From the NCBI GenBank assembly GCA_913058295.1, contig CAJXRD010000023.1, forward strand, positions 1 through 44,808: 44,808 nt of DNA. Direction: 5' to 3'. Positions within the stretch are counted from its first letter, which is position 1; each line of letters starts with the position of its first letter. The position numbers and the translations under genes are program-made. The stretch is from an uncultured Flavobacteriales bacterium. GTDB taxonomy: Bacteria > Bacteroidota > Bacteroidia > Flavobacteriales > Flavobacteriaceae. Positions 33,049-42,662 of this stretch are shown here, piece after piece. Under the pieces are notes generated by a model. That model searched no databases, had not been told where the DNA came from, and saw only the letters and a program-made list of their open reading frames with translations.

Positions 33049-34183
33049 ATTAACTATCGTAATGCCCTGTTTAAATGAAGCAGAGACTCTTGCAACTTGT
33101 ATTAAAAAAGCGCAATCTTTTTTTAAAAAGGAAGAAGTAAATGGAGAAATTGTGATTGCTGATAATGGCAGTACTGACGGTTCACAAAAAATAGCAGAAG
33201 ATTTAAATGCGCGGGTAGTTTCTATTCCTGAAAAAGGATATGGTAGTGCGTTAAAAGGTGGTATTCATGCCGCTAAGGGGAAATATGTTATTATGGGAGA
33301 TGCTGATGACAGCTATGATTTCAATAATTTATTACCCTACCTAACCAAATTAAGAGAAGGTAATGATTTGGTTATGGGCAACCGATTCAAAGGTGGGATA
33401 AAAAAAGGTGCCATGCCTTTTCTACATAAATACCTAGGTAACCCTGTCCTTTCGTTTATAGGCAGGTTATTTTACAACATTAAAATTGGAGATTTTCATT
33501 GTGGCCTAAGAGGATTTAGCAAGGAGGCATTTATTAAAATGAAACTTAAAACTACAGGAATGGAGTTTGCCTCCGAAATGATAGTAAAAGCTAGCCTAAT
33601 AAATCTTACAATAGCCGAAGTTCCAACTATTCTTTCAAAGGATGGAAGAACTCGCCCACCACACTTAAATACTTGGGAAGATGGTTGGCGTCACCTACGA
33701 TTTTTGTTATTATATAGTCCAAAATGGCTGTTTTTTTATCCTGGATTACTTCTGATGCTTTTGGGTATTATCACCTCATCTGCATTAATTTACAGCCCTG
33801 TTACAATTGGTAATATCACCTTCGACATTCACACTTTATTATTTACAACCGTTAGTATTTTAATTGGCTTTCAATTTATTCTATTCTATGGCTTGACTAA
33901 GGTATATACTGTTGAAAATGATTTGCTGCCCAAATCAAAAAACTATGACCGTCAATTTAAATTTATCAATCTTGAAAAAGGTCTAATCGCTGGAGCTGTA
34001 TTGATTTTGACAGGACTAACTTTAAGTATAATTGCATCTACTAATTGGTATGAATTAAGTTTTGGAGATATTACCAACTCTAACACGCTACGCATTGTTA
34101 TACCAGCCATCACTAGTATGTTTCTAGGAGTTCAGTTAATTCTATTTAGTTTGTTTTTTAGTATTTTAGGCTTGAAAAAATAA
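33038..34183 (+). CDS. DPM1-like glycosyltransferase with membrane anchor
   Basis: The 381-residue GT2 enzyme has IADNGSTDGSQKIAEDLN (about 40-57), IMGDADDSYDFNNLLP (about 84-99) and a FHCGLRGFSKEAF block, as in polyprenyl-phosphate mannose or glucose synthases. Four helices close it (about 225-245, 250-275, 310-330, 350-378). It probably charges a lipid carrier that feeds the GT-C enzyme encoded just upstream; the 11-base overlap supports a joint role. ATG start inside the previous gene. Confidence 0.88.
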   Translation: MTPELTIVMPCLNEAETLATCIKKAQSFFKKEEVNGEIVIADNGSTDGSQKIAEDLNARVVSIPEKGYGSALKGGIHAAKGKYVIMGDADDSYDFNNLLPYLTKLREGNDLVMGNRFKGGIKKGAMPFLHKYLGNPVLSFIGRLFYNIKIGDFHCGLRGFSKEAFIKMKLKTTGMEFASEMIVKASLINLTIAEVPTILSKDGRTRPPHLNTWEDGWRHLRFLLLYSPKWLFFYPGLLLMLLGIITSSALIYSPVTIGNITFDIHTLLFTTVSILIGFQFILFYGLTKVYTVENDLLPKSKNYDRQFKFINLEKGLIAGAVLILTGLTLSIIASTNWYELSFGDITNSNTLRIVIPAITSMFLGVQLILFSLFFSILGLKK

Positions 34184-34209
34184 ATTCTATTAGAAAGAAA
34201 TTATGTTTA

Positions 34210-35688
34210 TTATTTTTTTTCAAAAGTAATATTCCCATATTCATCTATACACTTATAAACCCCTTTAGTAGCTCCGTTAAAAATTAAAAGATAACTCCCA
34301 TCTTCCTCTAAATGATCTAAGTATTTCTGCTCTTTGCTTAGATATGAAAACAGAAATCGAAAAACATTTACTGCGCTTTTCATCTTTTTATCAAACTTTG
34401 GAATATCATTATCTGGCCAATGAATAGACAAATTACTCCCTAGAATAGAGTATAAAATATCTCTATCCTCTGTTTTTGTATAAATTTCAAAAGCAGATTC
34501 TAGACCAACATAACCCCCATGATCAGACATAATCATTATTAAAGCATTTGGGTCACGACTTTTAATTAAAGTAACCAAATCTATAAGTGTTTGGTTTGCC
34601 TCTTTTAATTTCTTCGCCCAGGCTTCTTTCTCTCCTTCAATCCCTCTAGATTTAGATTTATCATTTCTTATATGACCAGGATCAAAAAACTCTATGAAAA
34701 AAAACTGAGGTTTATCAGTTTCTAACTTTGAGTTTAACGATTCTAAAATGTTCTTTTTATTTCTAAATCCATTTCCGATGAAAGGGATATCCAATCCATT
34801 AATATTACTATCATCATAGCCTAATTCTGGCCGATTAAGCAGTAAATAAGGGGCTTCTAAAATAAGATGAGTATTATAGCCATTCTTTTTAAAAACATCC
34901 AATACTGTATTCTTAGTAATTATTACTTTTCTTGCATTTAAGGCATCATTGGGATCATTTACATTATTATAATAATGATGCTTCATCATAAAAATAGAAC
35001 TATTTGAGGACAAGGTTGATGGATAATTACTCCTAAAGTTTGGGTAATTTTTAAAGCCTTCGTTCAACAGAAAATTTTCAAAATAGCTGTTATCAATATT
35101 ATAATATCCTTTTTTTAATTCTGATAAATTCTCATAACCATCTGGCTGAATAAAATATACATTAGGTTTGCTTTTAAATTCCACATTTGCAATATCGTCT
35201 GGCTGTTTAAGCCATTCTTCTGAATAATATATTTGATTGTTGATGGTGTTTAACAGAACCATAAGACCTATAAATGCAAGAATAAATTGAAGAATAATAA
35301 TTTTTTTTAAGTATTTATAAATAAAAAAAACTAAAATTAAGGCTATAAAAAAAATAAGCAAAAGCACTTTTTTTTGAATCCCTGCATGATAACTTATAGA
35401 CATAAAACCAAGAAACATAAATACATTTAAAAATGGAAGAATGTATTTTCTTGTTTTATCGAAAATAGAATGTTTTGAAAGTTTATCTGCTATTAAAAAA
35501 ACTACAATAGGACAAAGAATAAAACAGAAAAGAAAGAAGCCTAAATGCCCCCAAGTATTCACCAACTTGAAATTATTACTAAAATAAAACGTTATTGGAT
35601 ACAATCCAGCTGCGATAGCATATAAAATAGGATACTGCTTAGTATTAGAAAGAAAATCCTGATAAAAACTTTTCTTTTTATTGGACAT
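34210..35688 (-). CDS. Membrane-anchored sulfatase/phosphotransferase-like protein
   Basis: The 492-residue protein has five N-terminal helices (to about 160) and an alkaline-phosphatase-fold domain: YFIQPDGYENL (metal), YPSTLSSNSSIFMM (likely Thr or Ser nucleophile) and LIMIMSDHGGYVG (metal-binding DHG). This plan is that of LtaS or EptA-like transferases, which move phosphate-linked groups onto glycan or lipid A, although the last 100 residues are not a normal family end. Its start lies within the stop of the NoeA-like gene (11-base overlap). Confidence 0.78.
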   Translation of the reverse strand: MSNKKKSFYQDFLSNTKQYPILYAIAAGLYPITFYFSNNFKLVNTWGHLGFFLFCFILCPIVVFLIADKLSKHSIFDKTRKYILPFLNVFMFLGFMSISYHAGIQKKVLLLIFFIALILVFFIYKYLKKIIILQFILAFIGLMVLLNTINNQIYYSEEWLKQPDDIANVEFKSKPNVYFIQPDGYENLSELKKGYYNIDNSYFENFLLNEGFKNYPNFRSNYPSTLSSNSSIFMMKHHYYNNVNDPNDALNARKVIITKNTVLDVFKKNGYNTHLILEAPYLLLNRPELGYDDSNINGLDIPFIGNGFRNKKNILESLNSKLETDKPQFFFIEFFDPGHIRNDKSKSRGIEGEKEAWAKKLKEANQTLIDLVTLIKSRDPNALIMIMSDHGGYVGLESAFEIYTKTEDRDILYSILGSNLSIHWPDNDIPKFDKKMKSAVNVFRFLFSYLSKEQKYLDHLEEDGSYLLIFNGATKGVYKCIDEYGNITFEKK

Positions 35689-37072
35689 CTTTTTTGTTTT
35701 CCAATAAATACATTATACGTGCTGTTCCATCTAAATTTTCTTTTTTAACTATATTAAAAAACTTAGAATAACCTTTTTCAAAATTAGACTCCTTATAAAA
35801 GTCAAAATGATTTATAAACTCTCGCTTTCTAACTAATAAGGATTCTACCCAAGAGTCTTGACGAGTTGGAAATTCAAGAATTAGATGCTTGGAAAATTTA
35901 GCGAAAAATCCTGCAGATTTTTCAAAAGGCACATTTCCAGATAGTGTGATGTGATGTATTAATGCCAATGCCATTGTAACATCTGGTGCATAAGTTTTTA
36001 AGCGATTGATCAAGGAGTCTCGTTCTGTATTATTAAAACCAATGCCGGGCGCAGGTTGAAGCACATCGCAAACAAAAGGAAGCATGTTATCCTCTTCATT
36101 TTCTAATAATTGTTTAAAATTAAAATCTACAGCATTTCGGTCAATATCGGTTACAATAATATCTTTTACTATATCCTGTACCGTTCTTGCAAAGGTTCCA
36201 TCATTACCCCCAATATCAATAAGTCTTTCAGCTTGTAATGGTTTTACCCAATCTCTTATTAGTTCTTTTTTGGTTTTAAAAGCTCCTTCATCATAATTTG
36301 TCTTTGTATAATAATCTCCCCATTCACTTGCCTCTTTCAAATTTAGCTTGCTTATATAATTATATAAACTACTAATTATATTTTCTTGCGATTTTTTAGA
36401 TAGTTTGGCAATTTTGGTTTCTGCTTTATAATCCTCACTATGCTTATTTTCCATCTTAGCCAACAAGTGAATATTAGGATATAAAACAGAACTTATTTTT
36501 GTTCGCTTTGGCAACATAGAAGCGATTAATTTAACCGGGATACCATCTATATAAGAAGATAACATAGCAAACACATCTGTTCCATGGTATTTTGCTAAAA
36601 TCAAAGGACCAAAAAAGTGAGTGATAAATTGTTTATAGGCTCTCCAAGGAGTTCCATCTTCGTAAAAATCAAAAGAAAGTGTGTCTATAAAAATCGGTTT
36701 TCCTTTATGAAAGGTAACATTATAGGCAGATGCATCCTTAAGTATAAAGCCCTTAGACAATGCGAATTTTTGAATTTTAAGGGTAAGTAATGCTGCTTGT
36801 TTAAACTGTTCAAAACCCCATTCATAAGGGTTGGTGATAAAAGGAATTTTCTCTGGAGTAATTATAATTTTATCTTCGGAAACTAATGTTTCTTCGTGAG
36901 AAATTAAAAGCTTGTTTTTGATAAGAGTTTTGTAAAATCCGCTTTGAGACAATTTATTGTATTGCGGAAAATAGATTGGATGTATCACTCTTCTAAGTGT
37001 ATCTCCATCATAATACATATGCCCAGAAGGATCCCTAAAAGAAGCTTCGTGTGCTTTACCCGTTTTTGTCAT
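35678..37072 (-). CDS. NoeA-like SAM methyltransferase
   Basis: The product (464 residues from the ATG at 37072) matches the nodulation NoeA group: FRDPSGHMYYDGDTLRRVIH at the front, a kinase-fold-like FIDTLSFDFYEDGTPWRAYKQF block (about 135-155), and a C-terminal SAM domain with motif I LIDIGGNDGTFARTV (about 278-292) and VTDIDRNAV. NoeA is linked to host-specific Nod-factor decoration; here the role is probably glycan or lipid methylation. The longer ATG at 37102 overlaps the small upstream gene by 47 bases, so I prefer the second, with 17. Confidence 0.82.
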   Translation of the reverse strand: MTKTGKAHEASFRDPSGHMYYDGDTLRRVIHPIYFPQYNKLSQSGFYKTLIKNKLLISHEETLVSEDKIIITPEKIPFITNPYEWGFEQFKQAALLTLKIQKFALSKGFILKDASAYNVTFHKGKPIFIDTLSFDFYEDGTPWRAYKQFITHFFGPLILAKYHGTDVFAMLSSYIDGIPVKLIASMLPKRTKISSVLYPNIHLLAKMENKHSEDYKAETKIAKLSKKSQENIISSLYNYISKLNLKEASEWGDYYTKTNYDEGAFKTKKELIRDWVKPLQAERLIDIGGNDGTFARTVQDIVKDIIVTDIDRNAVDFNFKQLLENEEDNMLPFVCDVLQPAPGIGFNNTERDSLINRLKTYAPDVTMALALIHHITLSGNVPFEKSAGFFAKFSKHLILEFPTRQDSWVESLLVRKREFINHFDFYKESNFEKGYSKFFNIVKKENLDGTARIMYLLENKKDVQ

Positions 37073-37259
37073 TAGATTCTTCGGTGTCTTCCTCTTCCAC
37101 ATCTATAGAATCAATAGTATCCCCTTCCTTGGTTAATCCTAAAAGTAATTTTATTTTATACATTGCGTTTTTAGAAAAAAGCAATACTCCTGCTGCAACT
37201 GCAACAACTGCTTGAACAATCATTGCTCCTAATCCTGGGTCGAAATACAAAAAGTTCAT
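37056..37259 (-). CDS. Small membrane protein with acidic tail, 67 aa
   Basis: From the ATG at 37259 the protein reads MNFLYFDPGLGAMIVQAVVA, then a helix ending LLFSKN, a basic KIKLLLGL stretch and an acidic end (VEEEDTEESNDKNG). One or two helices are predicted. The family is unnamed; a longer TTG frame at 37292 is less likely. It precedes the NoeA-like gene with a 17-base overlap, so it may anchor or aid that enzyme. Confidence 0.7.
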   Translation of the reverse strand: MNFLYFDPGLGAMIVQAVVAVAAGVLLFSKNAMYKIKLLLGLTKEGDTIDSIDVEEEDTEESNDKNG

Positions 37260-37341
37260 AGATATATTTAAGGTAGTTTTTAATGGTAACAAATTAACTA
37301 AAAAACACGCAGATTATTTAGTTTAAATCTTATAAAATAAA

Positions 37342-37386
37342 AAAGCGTTATTTCACCTAAATTATATTTAAGTAAAATAACGCTTT
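37342..37386 (-). terminator. typA terminator
   Basis: Twelve-base stem aaagcgttattt (37342-37353) with aaataacgcttt (37375-37386) and a 21-base loop. On the minus strand the stem is followed by T-rich sequence. It begins 18 bases after the typA stop. Confidence 0.65.
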
Positions 37387-37403
37387 AATAGGTTTAGTTT
37401 AAC

Positions 37404-39197
37404 CTATAATTTATATCTCTTACGATCTACTTCTTTAAGATATACTTTACGTACTCTTAAAAAATTAGGAGTTACTTCAACATACTCATCTTTCTGAATA
37501 TATTCTAAAGCTTCTTCTAATGAAAACTTGATCGCAGGTACAATTTTAGCTTTATCATCTGCTCCAGATGAACGTACATTACTCATCTTTTTGGTTTTAG
37601 TGATATTTACTGTCATATCATCTTGACGCGTATTTTCACCAATTACCTGACCTTCATAAATATCCTCATTTGGATGCACAAAGAAACGTCCACGGTCTTG
37701 TAACTTATCTATTGAATAAGGAATTGCTTTCCCTTTTTCCATTGATACCAAACTACCGTTTTGTCTTTCTGGAATACCACCTTTATAAGGTTGGTATTCA
37801 AAAAATCTATGGGTCATAATAGCTTCCCCTGCTGTAGCTGTTAATAATTGATTTCTTAAGCCAATGATACCTCTAGATGGAACGATAAACTTACAAATCA
37901 TTCTTTCGCCCTTGGCTTCCATACTTTGCATTTCTCCTTTACGGATAGTTACCATATCGATAGCTCTACCACTAACGCTTTCTGGTAAATCGATCGTTAA
38001 TTCTTCCACTGGCTCACATTTTTTACCATCAATTTCTTTGATGATTACTTGTGGTTGTCCAATCTGCAACTCATATCCTTCTCTACGCATAGTTTCAATC
38101 AAAACAGAAAGGTGTAATACACCACGACCGAATACCATAAACTTATCTGCACTATTTGTAGGTTCTACACGCAATGCTAAGTTTTTTTCTAATTCACGCT
38201 CTAAACGATCTTTAATATGACGAGAAGTAACAAACTTCCCATCTTTTCCGAAAAAAGGAGAATCGTTAATAGTAAATAACATACTCATTGTAGGCTCATC
38301 TATTGCAATAGTTGCAAGACCTTCTGGGTTTTCAACATCACATACCGTATCTCCAATTTCGAATCCGTCTATTCCAACTAAAGCACAAATATCTCCAGCT
38401 TTTACCTCAGCAACTTTCTTTCTTCCTAAACCTTCAAAGGTTTGTAATTCTTTAATTTTGGCTTTTGTAATACTTCCATCACGTTTAACCAAAGCAATCT
38501 GCATATTTTCTTTAAGAGTACCTCTGTGCAATCTTCCAATAGCAACTCTTCCTGTAAATGAAGAATAATCCAAAGATGTAATTAACATTTGAACATTTCC
38601 TTCTTTAGCTTCAAAAGATGGAACGTGATCCAGCACCATTTCTAATAAAGGCTCTATGTTTGTAGTCTCATTTTGCCAGTCATCACTCATCCAGTTGTTC
38701 TTTGCAGAACCATAAACAGTAGGAAAATCCAACTGCCATTCTTCAGCACCTAATTCGAACATTAAATCGAAAACAGCTTCATGAACTTCTTCTGGAGTAC
38801 AATTCTCTTTATCTACTTTATTTACAACAACACAAGGCTTTAAACCTAAGTCAATTGCTTTTTGTAATACAAAACGAGTTTGTGGCATTGGCCCTTCAAA
38901 AGCATCTACCAACAATAAAACTCCATCTGCCATATTCAATACACGTTCTACTTCACCACCAAAATCGGCGTGACCAGGAGTATCAATAATATTAATTTTT
39001 GTGTCTTTATATACAACAGAAACATTCTTTGAAGTAATGGTAATACCTCTTTCACGTTCTAAATCATTATTATCTAAAATTAGATCTCCTTTGTTTTCAT
39101 TTTCACGAAACAAACTACAGTGATGCATAATTTTATCAACCAAGGTTGTTTTACCGTGATCTACGTGTGCAATAATTGCGATGTTTTTGATTTTCAT
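37404..39197 (-). CDS. typA: Translational GTPase TypA/BipA
   Basis: TypA is a ribosome-binding GTPase of the EF-G group, active in ribosome assembly and stress growth. The 597-residue protein has all GTPase motifs: G1 [10 protein letters not shown] (10-19), G2 RERGITI, G3 [13 protein letters not shown]4 NKVDK and G5 SAKNN, then domains II, III, V and the TypA-specific C-terminal half. Length is normal. It is read alone; a -7 box TACTTTTG lies 24 to 31 bases upstream of the ATG and a terminator follows. Confidence 0.97.
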   Translation of the reverse strand: MKIKNIAIIAHVDHGKTTLVDKIMHHCSLFRENENKGDLILDNNDLERERGITITSKNVSVVYKDTKINIIDTPGHADFGGEVERVLNMADGVLLLVDAFEGPMPQTRFVLQKAIDLGLKPCVVVNKVDKENCTPEEVHEAVFDLMFELGAEEWQLDFPTVYGSAKNNWMSDDWQNETTNIEPLLEMVLDHVPSFEAKEGNVQMLITSLDYSSFTGRVAIGRLHRGTLKENMQIALVKRDGSITKAKIKELQTFEGLGRKKVAEVKAGDICALVGIDGFEIGDTVCDVENPEGLATIAIDEPTMSMLFTINDSPFFGKDGKFVTSRHIKDRLERELEKNLALRVEPTNSADKFMVFGRGVLHLSVLIETMRREGYELQIGQPQVIIKEIDGKKCEPVEELTIDLPESVSGRAIDMVTIRKGEMQSMEAKGERMICKFIVPSRGIIGLRNQLLTATAGEAIMTHRFFEYQPYKGGIPERQNGSLVSMEKGKAIPYSIDKLQDRGRFFVHPNEDIYEGQVIGENTRQDDMTVNITKTKKMSNVRSSGADDKAKIVPAIKFSLEEALEYIQKDEYVEVTPNFLRVRKVYLKEVDRKRYKL

Positions 39198-39220
39198 ACT
39201 ACTATGTTTTTACGAGGGTG

Positions 39221-39228
39221 CAAAAGTA
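39221..39228 (-). promoter_or_regulatory. -7 box of typA
   Basis: Minus strand TACTTTTG, a full consensus match, with the ATG 24 bases downstream. No strong TTG -33 element is seen. Confidence 0.55.
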
Positions 39229-39333
39229 GTGTTTATTAATGAAAAATCTATCTATTTATATTTTAATGTTTTAATAGACCCCAATTCACTTAAAACTACT
39301 ATATTTACGATAGCTCCCCCCTAAATATACTTT

Positions 39334-40713
39334 ATGAAAAATATACTACTCCTATTTATTCTAGGGCTGAGCTTTTTTACTGCTACAGCTCAATTTGGAC
39401 CACAGCAAATAATTACAACTAATTCAAGTTCTGCATTTTCAATTATACCATATGATATAAATCAAGATGAATTTATGGATATTATTTCTGGTTCTTCTAA
39501 TAAAATTGTTTGGCATCAAAATCAAGATGGACTGGGTGATTTTTCTGAGGAACAAATTATTGTTGAAAACATCCAATCACTTGGGGGTATCATATTATCG
39601 GATTTTGATAATGATGGAGATGTAGATATAATCTATAAAGAGTTTCAAAATAAAATTATATGGCTTGAAAACCTAAATGGATTAGGTGATTTTGGTCCTA
39701 AACAAATATTAATAGAGAGTCATCCAGATTATAGAGTTAGTAGTTCCGTAGAGGACATGGACAATGATGGTGATAAAGATTTAATAGTTAATTACACTAA
39801 CACATTTAATAATTATATAGTTTGGTATGAAAACTTAGATGGACAAGGTACTTTAAGTGATGAAATATTGTTAATTGAAAACTTAAAGGAAGCTTATGGC
39901 CCAATAATAGTAGATATTGACAACGACGGCAATTTAGACCTGTTAACATCTCACGAAAATAATGGCCCAGCTAAATTGGTTTGGTATAGAAATTTAGGAA
40001 ATGTAGTTTTTGGACAAGAACAAGAGATATATCAATTTGATTTTTTCCAATCTGATTGGACAAGTATATCTTATATGCAATATGTAAATATAAATTCAGA
40101 TGAAGATAAAGATATTGTTATTACTGCTCATAACGATGATCTTGGCACTTTTACATATTGGTTAGAAAATCTTGATAACCAAGGTGAATTTAGCTCAATA
40201 AATTTAATTTCAAATGTTGTTGGATTTTACCGATTTTATGATTTAAATAATGATGGAGATAATGATTTACTAGGCTTATCAAGTGGTGGAGATAGAATAT
40301 ATTGGAAAGAAAGTGAAAACAGCCAAGGAACATTTAACTCTCAAATCAATATAAGTACCGAGGTAAACTTTCCACGAGATATAAGAGCGTCCGACATTAA
40401 TGGAAATGGACTATTAGATGTGATTTCTGCCTCATCTGGAGATAATAAAATAGCTTGGTACGAAAACGAAGTACTAGGTTTAGTAGATCAATCAGAAAAC
40501 CATTTTACACTTTACCCAAACCCTACAGAAGGACAACTTAACATAAATTCTAATCAAGAAATTATTTTAATTGAAGTCTATAATCTAATTGGTCAAAAAA
40601 TATTAGAAACTAAAACTGAATTTAATATTTCTAATTTTAACTCTGGGATATATTTTGTAAAAATTAAAGATACTAATGGTTTTTCTGAAGTTCATAAAAT
40701 CATTAAAGAATAA
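39334..40713 (+). CDS. T9SS cargo protein with FG-GAP/VCBS-like repeats
   Basis: The 459-residue product has a signal peptide (1-19, ending ATAQ) and FG-GAP/VCBS-like units with calcium-style loops DFDNDGDVDI, DMDNDGDKDL, DIDNDGNLDL and DLNNDGDNDL, each near a W-x-[EH]-N-x-[DN]-G strand. They likely form a seven-bladed propeller. A C-terminal type A sorting domain (FTLYPNPTEGQLNI to about residue 459) sends it through type IX secretion to the surface. Ligand unknown. The next gene has its own promoter. Confidence 0.87.
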   Translation: MKNILLLFILGLSFFTATAQFGPQQIITTNSSSAFSIIPYDINQDEFMDIISGSSNKIVWHQNQDGLGDFSEEQIIVENIQSLGGIILSDFDNDGDVDIIYKEFQNKIIWLENLNGLGDFGPKQILIESHPDYRVSSSVEDMDNDGDKDLIVNYTNTFNNYIVWYENLDGQGTLSDEILLIENLKEAYGPIIVDIDNDGNLDLLTSHENNGPAKLVWYRNLGNVVFGQEQEIYQFDFFQSDWTSISYMQYVNINSDEDKDIVITAHNDDLGTFTYWLENLDNQGEFSSINLISNVVGFYRFYDLNNDGDNDLLGLSSGGDRIYWKESENSQGTFNSQINISTEVNFPRDIRASDINGNGLLDVISASSGDNKIAWYENEVLGLVDQSENHFTLYPNPTEGQLNINSNQEIILIEVYNLIGQKILETKTEFNISNFNSGIYFVKIKDTNGFSEVHKIIKE

Positions 40714-40723
40714 AGCTTTTCGT

Positions 40724-40731
40724 TATCTTTG
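40724..40731 (+). promoter_or_regulatory. -7 box of kdsA
   Basis: TATCTTTG, a full consensus match, 18 bases before the ATG at 40750. Its last bases form a TTG at 40729 that could be mistaken for a start codon; the box decides for the ATG. Confidence 0.65.
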
Positions 40732-40749
40732 CCCAAAATTAATAGGATA

Positions 40750-41568
40750 ATGAACCTCAACCTAATTCCAAAGATAAAACACACACAATCCGATAATTTC
40801 TTTTTACTTGCAGGCCCATGTGCTATTGAAGGAAAAGACATGGCAATGCAAATTGCTGAAAAAATTGTGAAAATTACGGACGCCCTAGAAATTCCTTTTA
40901 TTTTTAAAGGAAGTTTTAAAAAAGCTAATCGTAGTAGAATAGATAGTTTTACAGGAATTGGAGATGAAAAAGCATTACAAATTCTTAAAAAAGTTTCCGA
41001 AACTTTTGATGTTCCTACGGTAACCGATATCCATGAAGTAAGCGATGCAGCACTTGCTGCTGAATATGTTGACGTTTTGCAAATCCCAGCTTTTTTGGTT
41101 CGACAAACAGACTTGGTAGTTGCAGCTGCAAATACTGGAAAAGTAGTCAACCTAAAAAAGGGACAGTTTATGAGTCCGGAAAGTATGCAACATGCAGTTA
41201 AAAAAGTAATAGACTGTGGGAATAATCAAGTTACTATAACCGATAGAGGTACGATGTTTGGTTATCAAGATATGATTGTTGATTACCGTGGCATACCAAC
41301 GATGCAGCAATTTGCACCTACAATATTAGACATTACACATAGTTTACAACAACCCAATCAAACCAGTGGTGTAACTGGCGGAAGACCAGATATGATTGGC
41401 ACTTTAGCTCGTGCTGGTGTTGCAGTTGGTGTAGATGGATTGTTTTTAGAAACTCATTTTGATCCTGCAAATGCGAAAAGTGATGGCGCAAACATGCTAG
41501 ACATTCAATATTTAGAAAAATTGTTGCGTGATTTAGTTGCTATCAGAAAAACAATAAAATCACTTTAA
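40750..41568 (+). CDS. kdsA: 3-deoxy-8-phosphooctulonate synthase KdsA
   Basis: KdsA joins arabinose 5-phosphate and phosphoenolpyruvate to Kdo-8-phosphate for LPS. The product (272 residues from ATG) has LLAGPCAIEG (19-28), IFKGSFKKANRSR (about 51-63), ITDRGTMFGYQDMIVDYRG and the end GLFLETHFDPANAKSDG. The cysteine in GPCAIE is that of the metal-dependent KdsA class, known from Aquifex; E. coli has Asn instead. ATG chosen since the TTG 21 bases upstream lies in the -7 box. Its stop overlaps the convergent DUF1801 gene by four bases. Confidence 0.96.
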   Translation: MNLNLIPKIKHTQSDNFFLLAGPCAIEGKDMAMQIAEKIVKITDALEIPFIFKGSFKKANRSRIDSFTGIGDEKALQILKKVSETFDVPTVTDIHEVSDAALAAEYVDVLQIPAFLVRQTDLVVAAANTGKVVNLKKGQFMSPESMQHAVKKVIDCGNNQVTITDRGTMFGYQDMIVDYRGIPTMQQFAPTILDITHSLQQPNQTSGVTGGRPDMIGTLARAGVAVGVDGLFLETHFDPANAKSDGANMLDIQYLEKLLRDLVAIRKTIKSL

Positions 41569-41912
41569 TATAAAGGGATTACATTTTTTGTAACTTCAAT
41601 TAATACTTCATCATCAATTTGTTCAAGCGATTTGTATCGCAATGAAGCCATTTTCTTTCTATTTTCGATTACAAGTAGATCTTGATGAATGCTTATTTGA
41701 TTTCCTCTAACAAAACATATATCTACAAATTGGTTTTTATGACTCGCATTTAAAAAACAAAAGGGGCGTTTTTTATAATAATAAAATGGGATTTTATATT
41801 TATACAATAGTTCTACTTCGGGTATGGTATTTTCAATAATAATTTGAAGATGCAACAACATATTACGATAAGGTTCGGGTTGGTTGAGGATGTAATTTTC
41901 TGCAGGATTCAC
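41565..41912 (-). CDS. DUF1801 (YdhG-like) protein
   Basis: The 115-residue protein has the DUF1801 plan: NPAENYILNQPEPYRNMLLH, then EVELLYKYKIPFYYYKKRPFCFLN (the conserved pocket strand with Lys-Pro-Phe), and an ICFVRGNQI strand. Members are frataxin-like folds of unknown role. It starts with GTG (41910-41912). It meets kdsA tail to tail with a four-base overlap (TTAA). Confidence 0.85.
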   Translation of the reverse strand: MNPAENYILNQPEPYRNMLLHLQIIIENTIPEVELLYKYKIPFYYYKKRPFCFLNASHKNQFVDICFVRGNQISIHQDLLVIENRKKMASLRYKSLEQIDDEVLIEVTKNVIPLY

Positions 41913-41943
41913 AATTGCTAAAATAAAATATTTATTATAAAAT

Positions 41944-41975
41944 GAAAGGGTTGCTAAAAAATTAACAACCCTTTC
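41944..41975 (-). terminator. Stem-loop upstream of the DUF1801 gene
   Basis: Ten-base stem gaaagggttg (41944-41953) with caaccctttc (41966-41975), loop of 12 bases. On the minus strand the stem is followed by ATTTTAT, so it could end transcripts of the CBS-domain gene that lies upstream on that strand. Confidence 0.55.
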
Positions 41976-42064
41976 AATTCAAATAATCGCTTTTATTAAC
42001 TCCCCAATTAATTAAGCACTATAAAGGTGCAAAATTGTATAAAGAATTAATTGAGAATTACCCT

Positions 42065-42095
42065 AAAAAACGATTGGGGTTTTTCCCCTTTTTTA
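42065..42095. terminator. Short GGGG/CCCC terminator
   Basis: A hairpin with the four-base core gggg (42076-42079) and cccc (42085-42088) is flanked by A and T runs on each side, so it is readable in both directions; it starts 20 bases past the CBS gene stop. The stem is short, hence modest confidence. Confidence 0.35.
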
Positions 42096-42114
42096 CTTAG
42101 GATTTTTCTTGAAG

Positions 42115-42534
42115 CTAAAATTGCTCCAACAAATAATTAATTAAATCTGTTGAAGTTACAATCCCAACTAATTTAGAATCATCTATTACAGGCAGTGCAT
42201 GAAATTCTTTTTTAGATAAAATTTCTGCAACTTCTTTAATTGAGGTTTCAGAAGTAACACTAACTAAATTTTTTGCCATGACTTGCTCAATAGTAAACAT
42301 ATTATAGACAATAGTATCTACCGTTTCTTCATCTTCATAAACTGCATCTGCAAAACTAATTCGTAAAAGATCGGTATAGCTTAAAATCCCAACAACCGTT
42401 TCTTCTTTAATTACAGGAATATGCCTAATTCTATGGGTTTTAAACAACAGTTCGGCTGTACTAAGATCATCTTTATTACTTAGTGTAATTACATCAGTAG
42501 TCATTATCTTGGAGATGGAAGTGCTTTTTTTCAT
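42115..42534 (-). CDS. CBS-domain pair protein
   Basis: The 139-residue protein is two CBS domains in tandem: residues about 9-65 (MTTDVITLSNKDDLSTAELL, then HIPVIKEETVVGILSYTDLL) and about 80-137 (VMAKNLVSVTSETSIKEVAE, then ALPVIDDSKLVGIVTSTDLI). The pair usually binds adenine nucleotides and senses energy state. No enzyme domain is attached. ATG start. Its neighbours give no functional hint. Confidence 0.9.
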   Translation of the reverse strand: MKKSTSISKIMTTDVITLSNKDDLSTAELLFKTHRIRHIPVIKEETVVGILSYTDLLRISFADAVYEDEETVDTIVYNMFTIEQVMAKNLVSVTSETSIKEVAEILSKKEFHALPVIDDSKLVGIVTSTDLINYLLEQF

Positions 42535-42662
42535 AGCCTAATTATTTAAACACATATTTGTCTAGTGAAAATAAAAATAGCAAATAATCTCTAAAATAAA
42601 TATGATAAATATCACAGAATTATGAGTTAACTAATTATGTATAAATGAAAAATCTTAAAAAA

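Noticed and set aside
40729-40749. TTG start that would lengthen KdsA by seven residues
   Set aside because: The TTG overlaps the -7 box TATCTTTG; the ATG at 40750 gives the family N-terminus.
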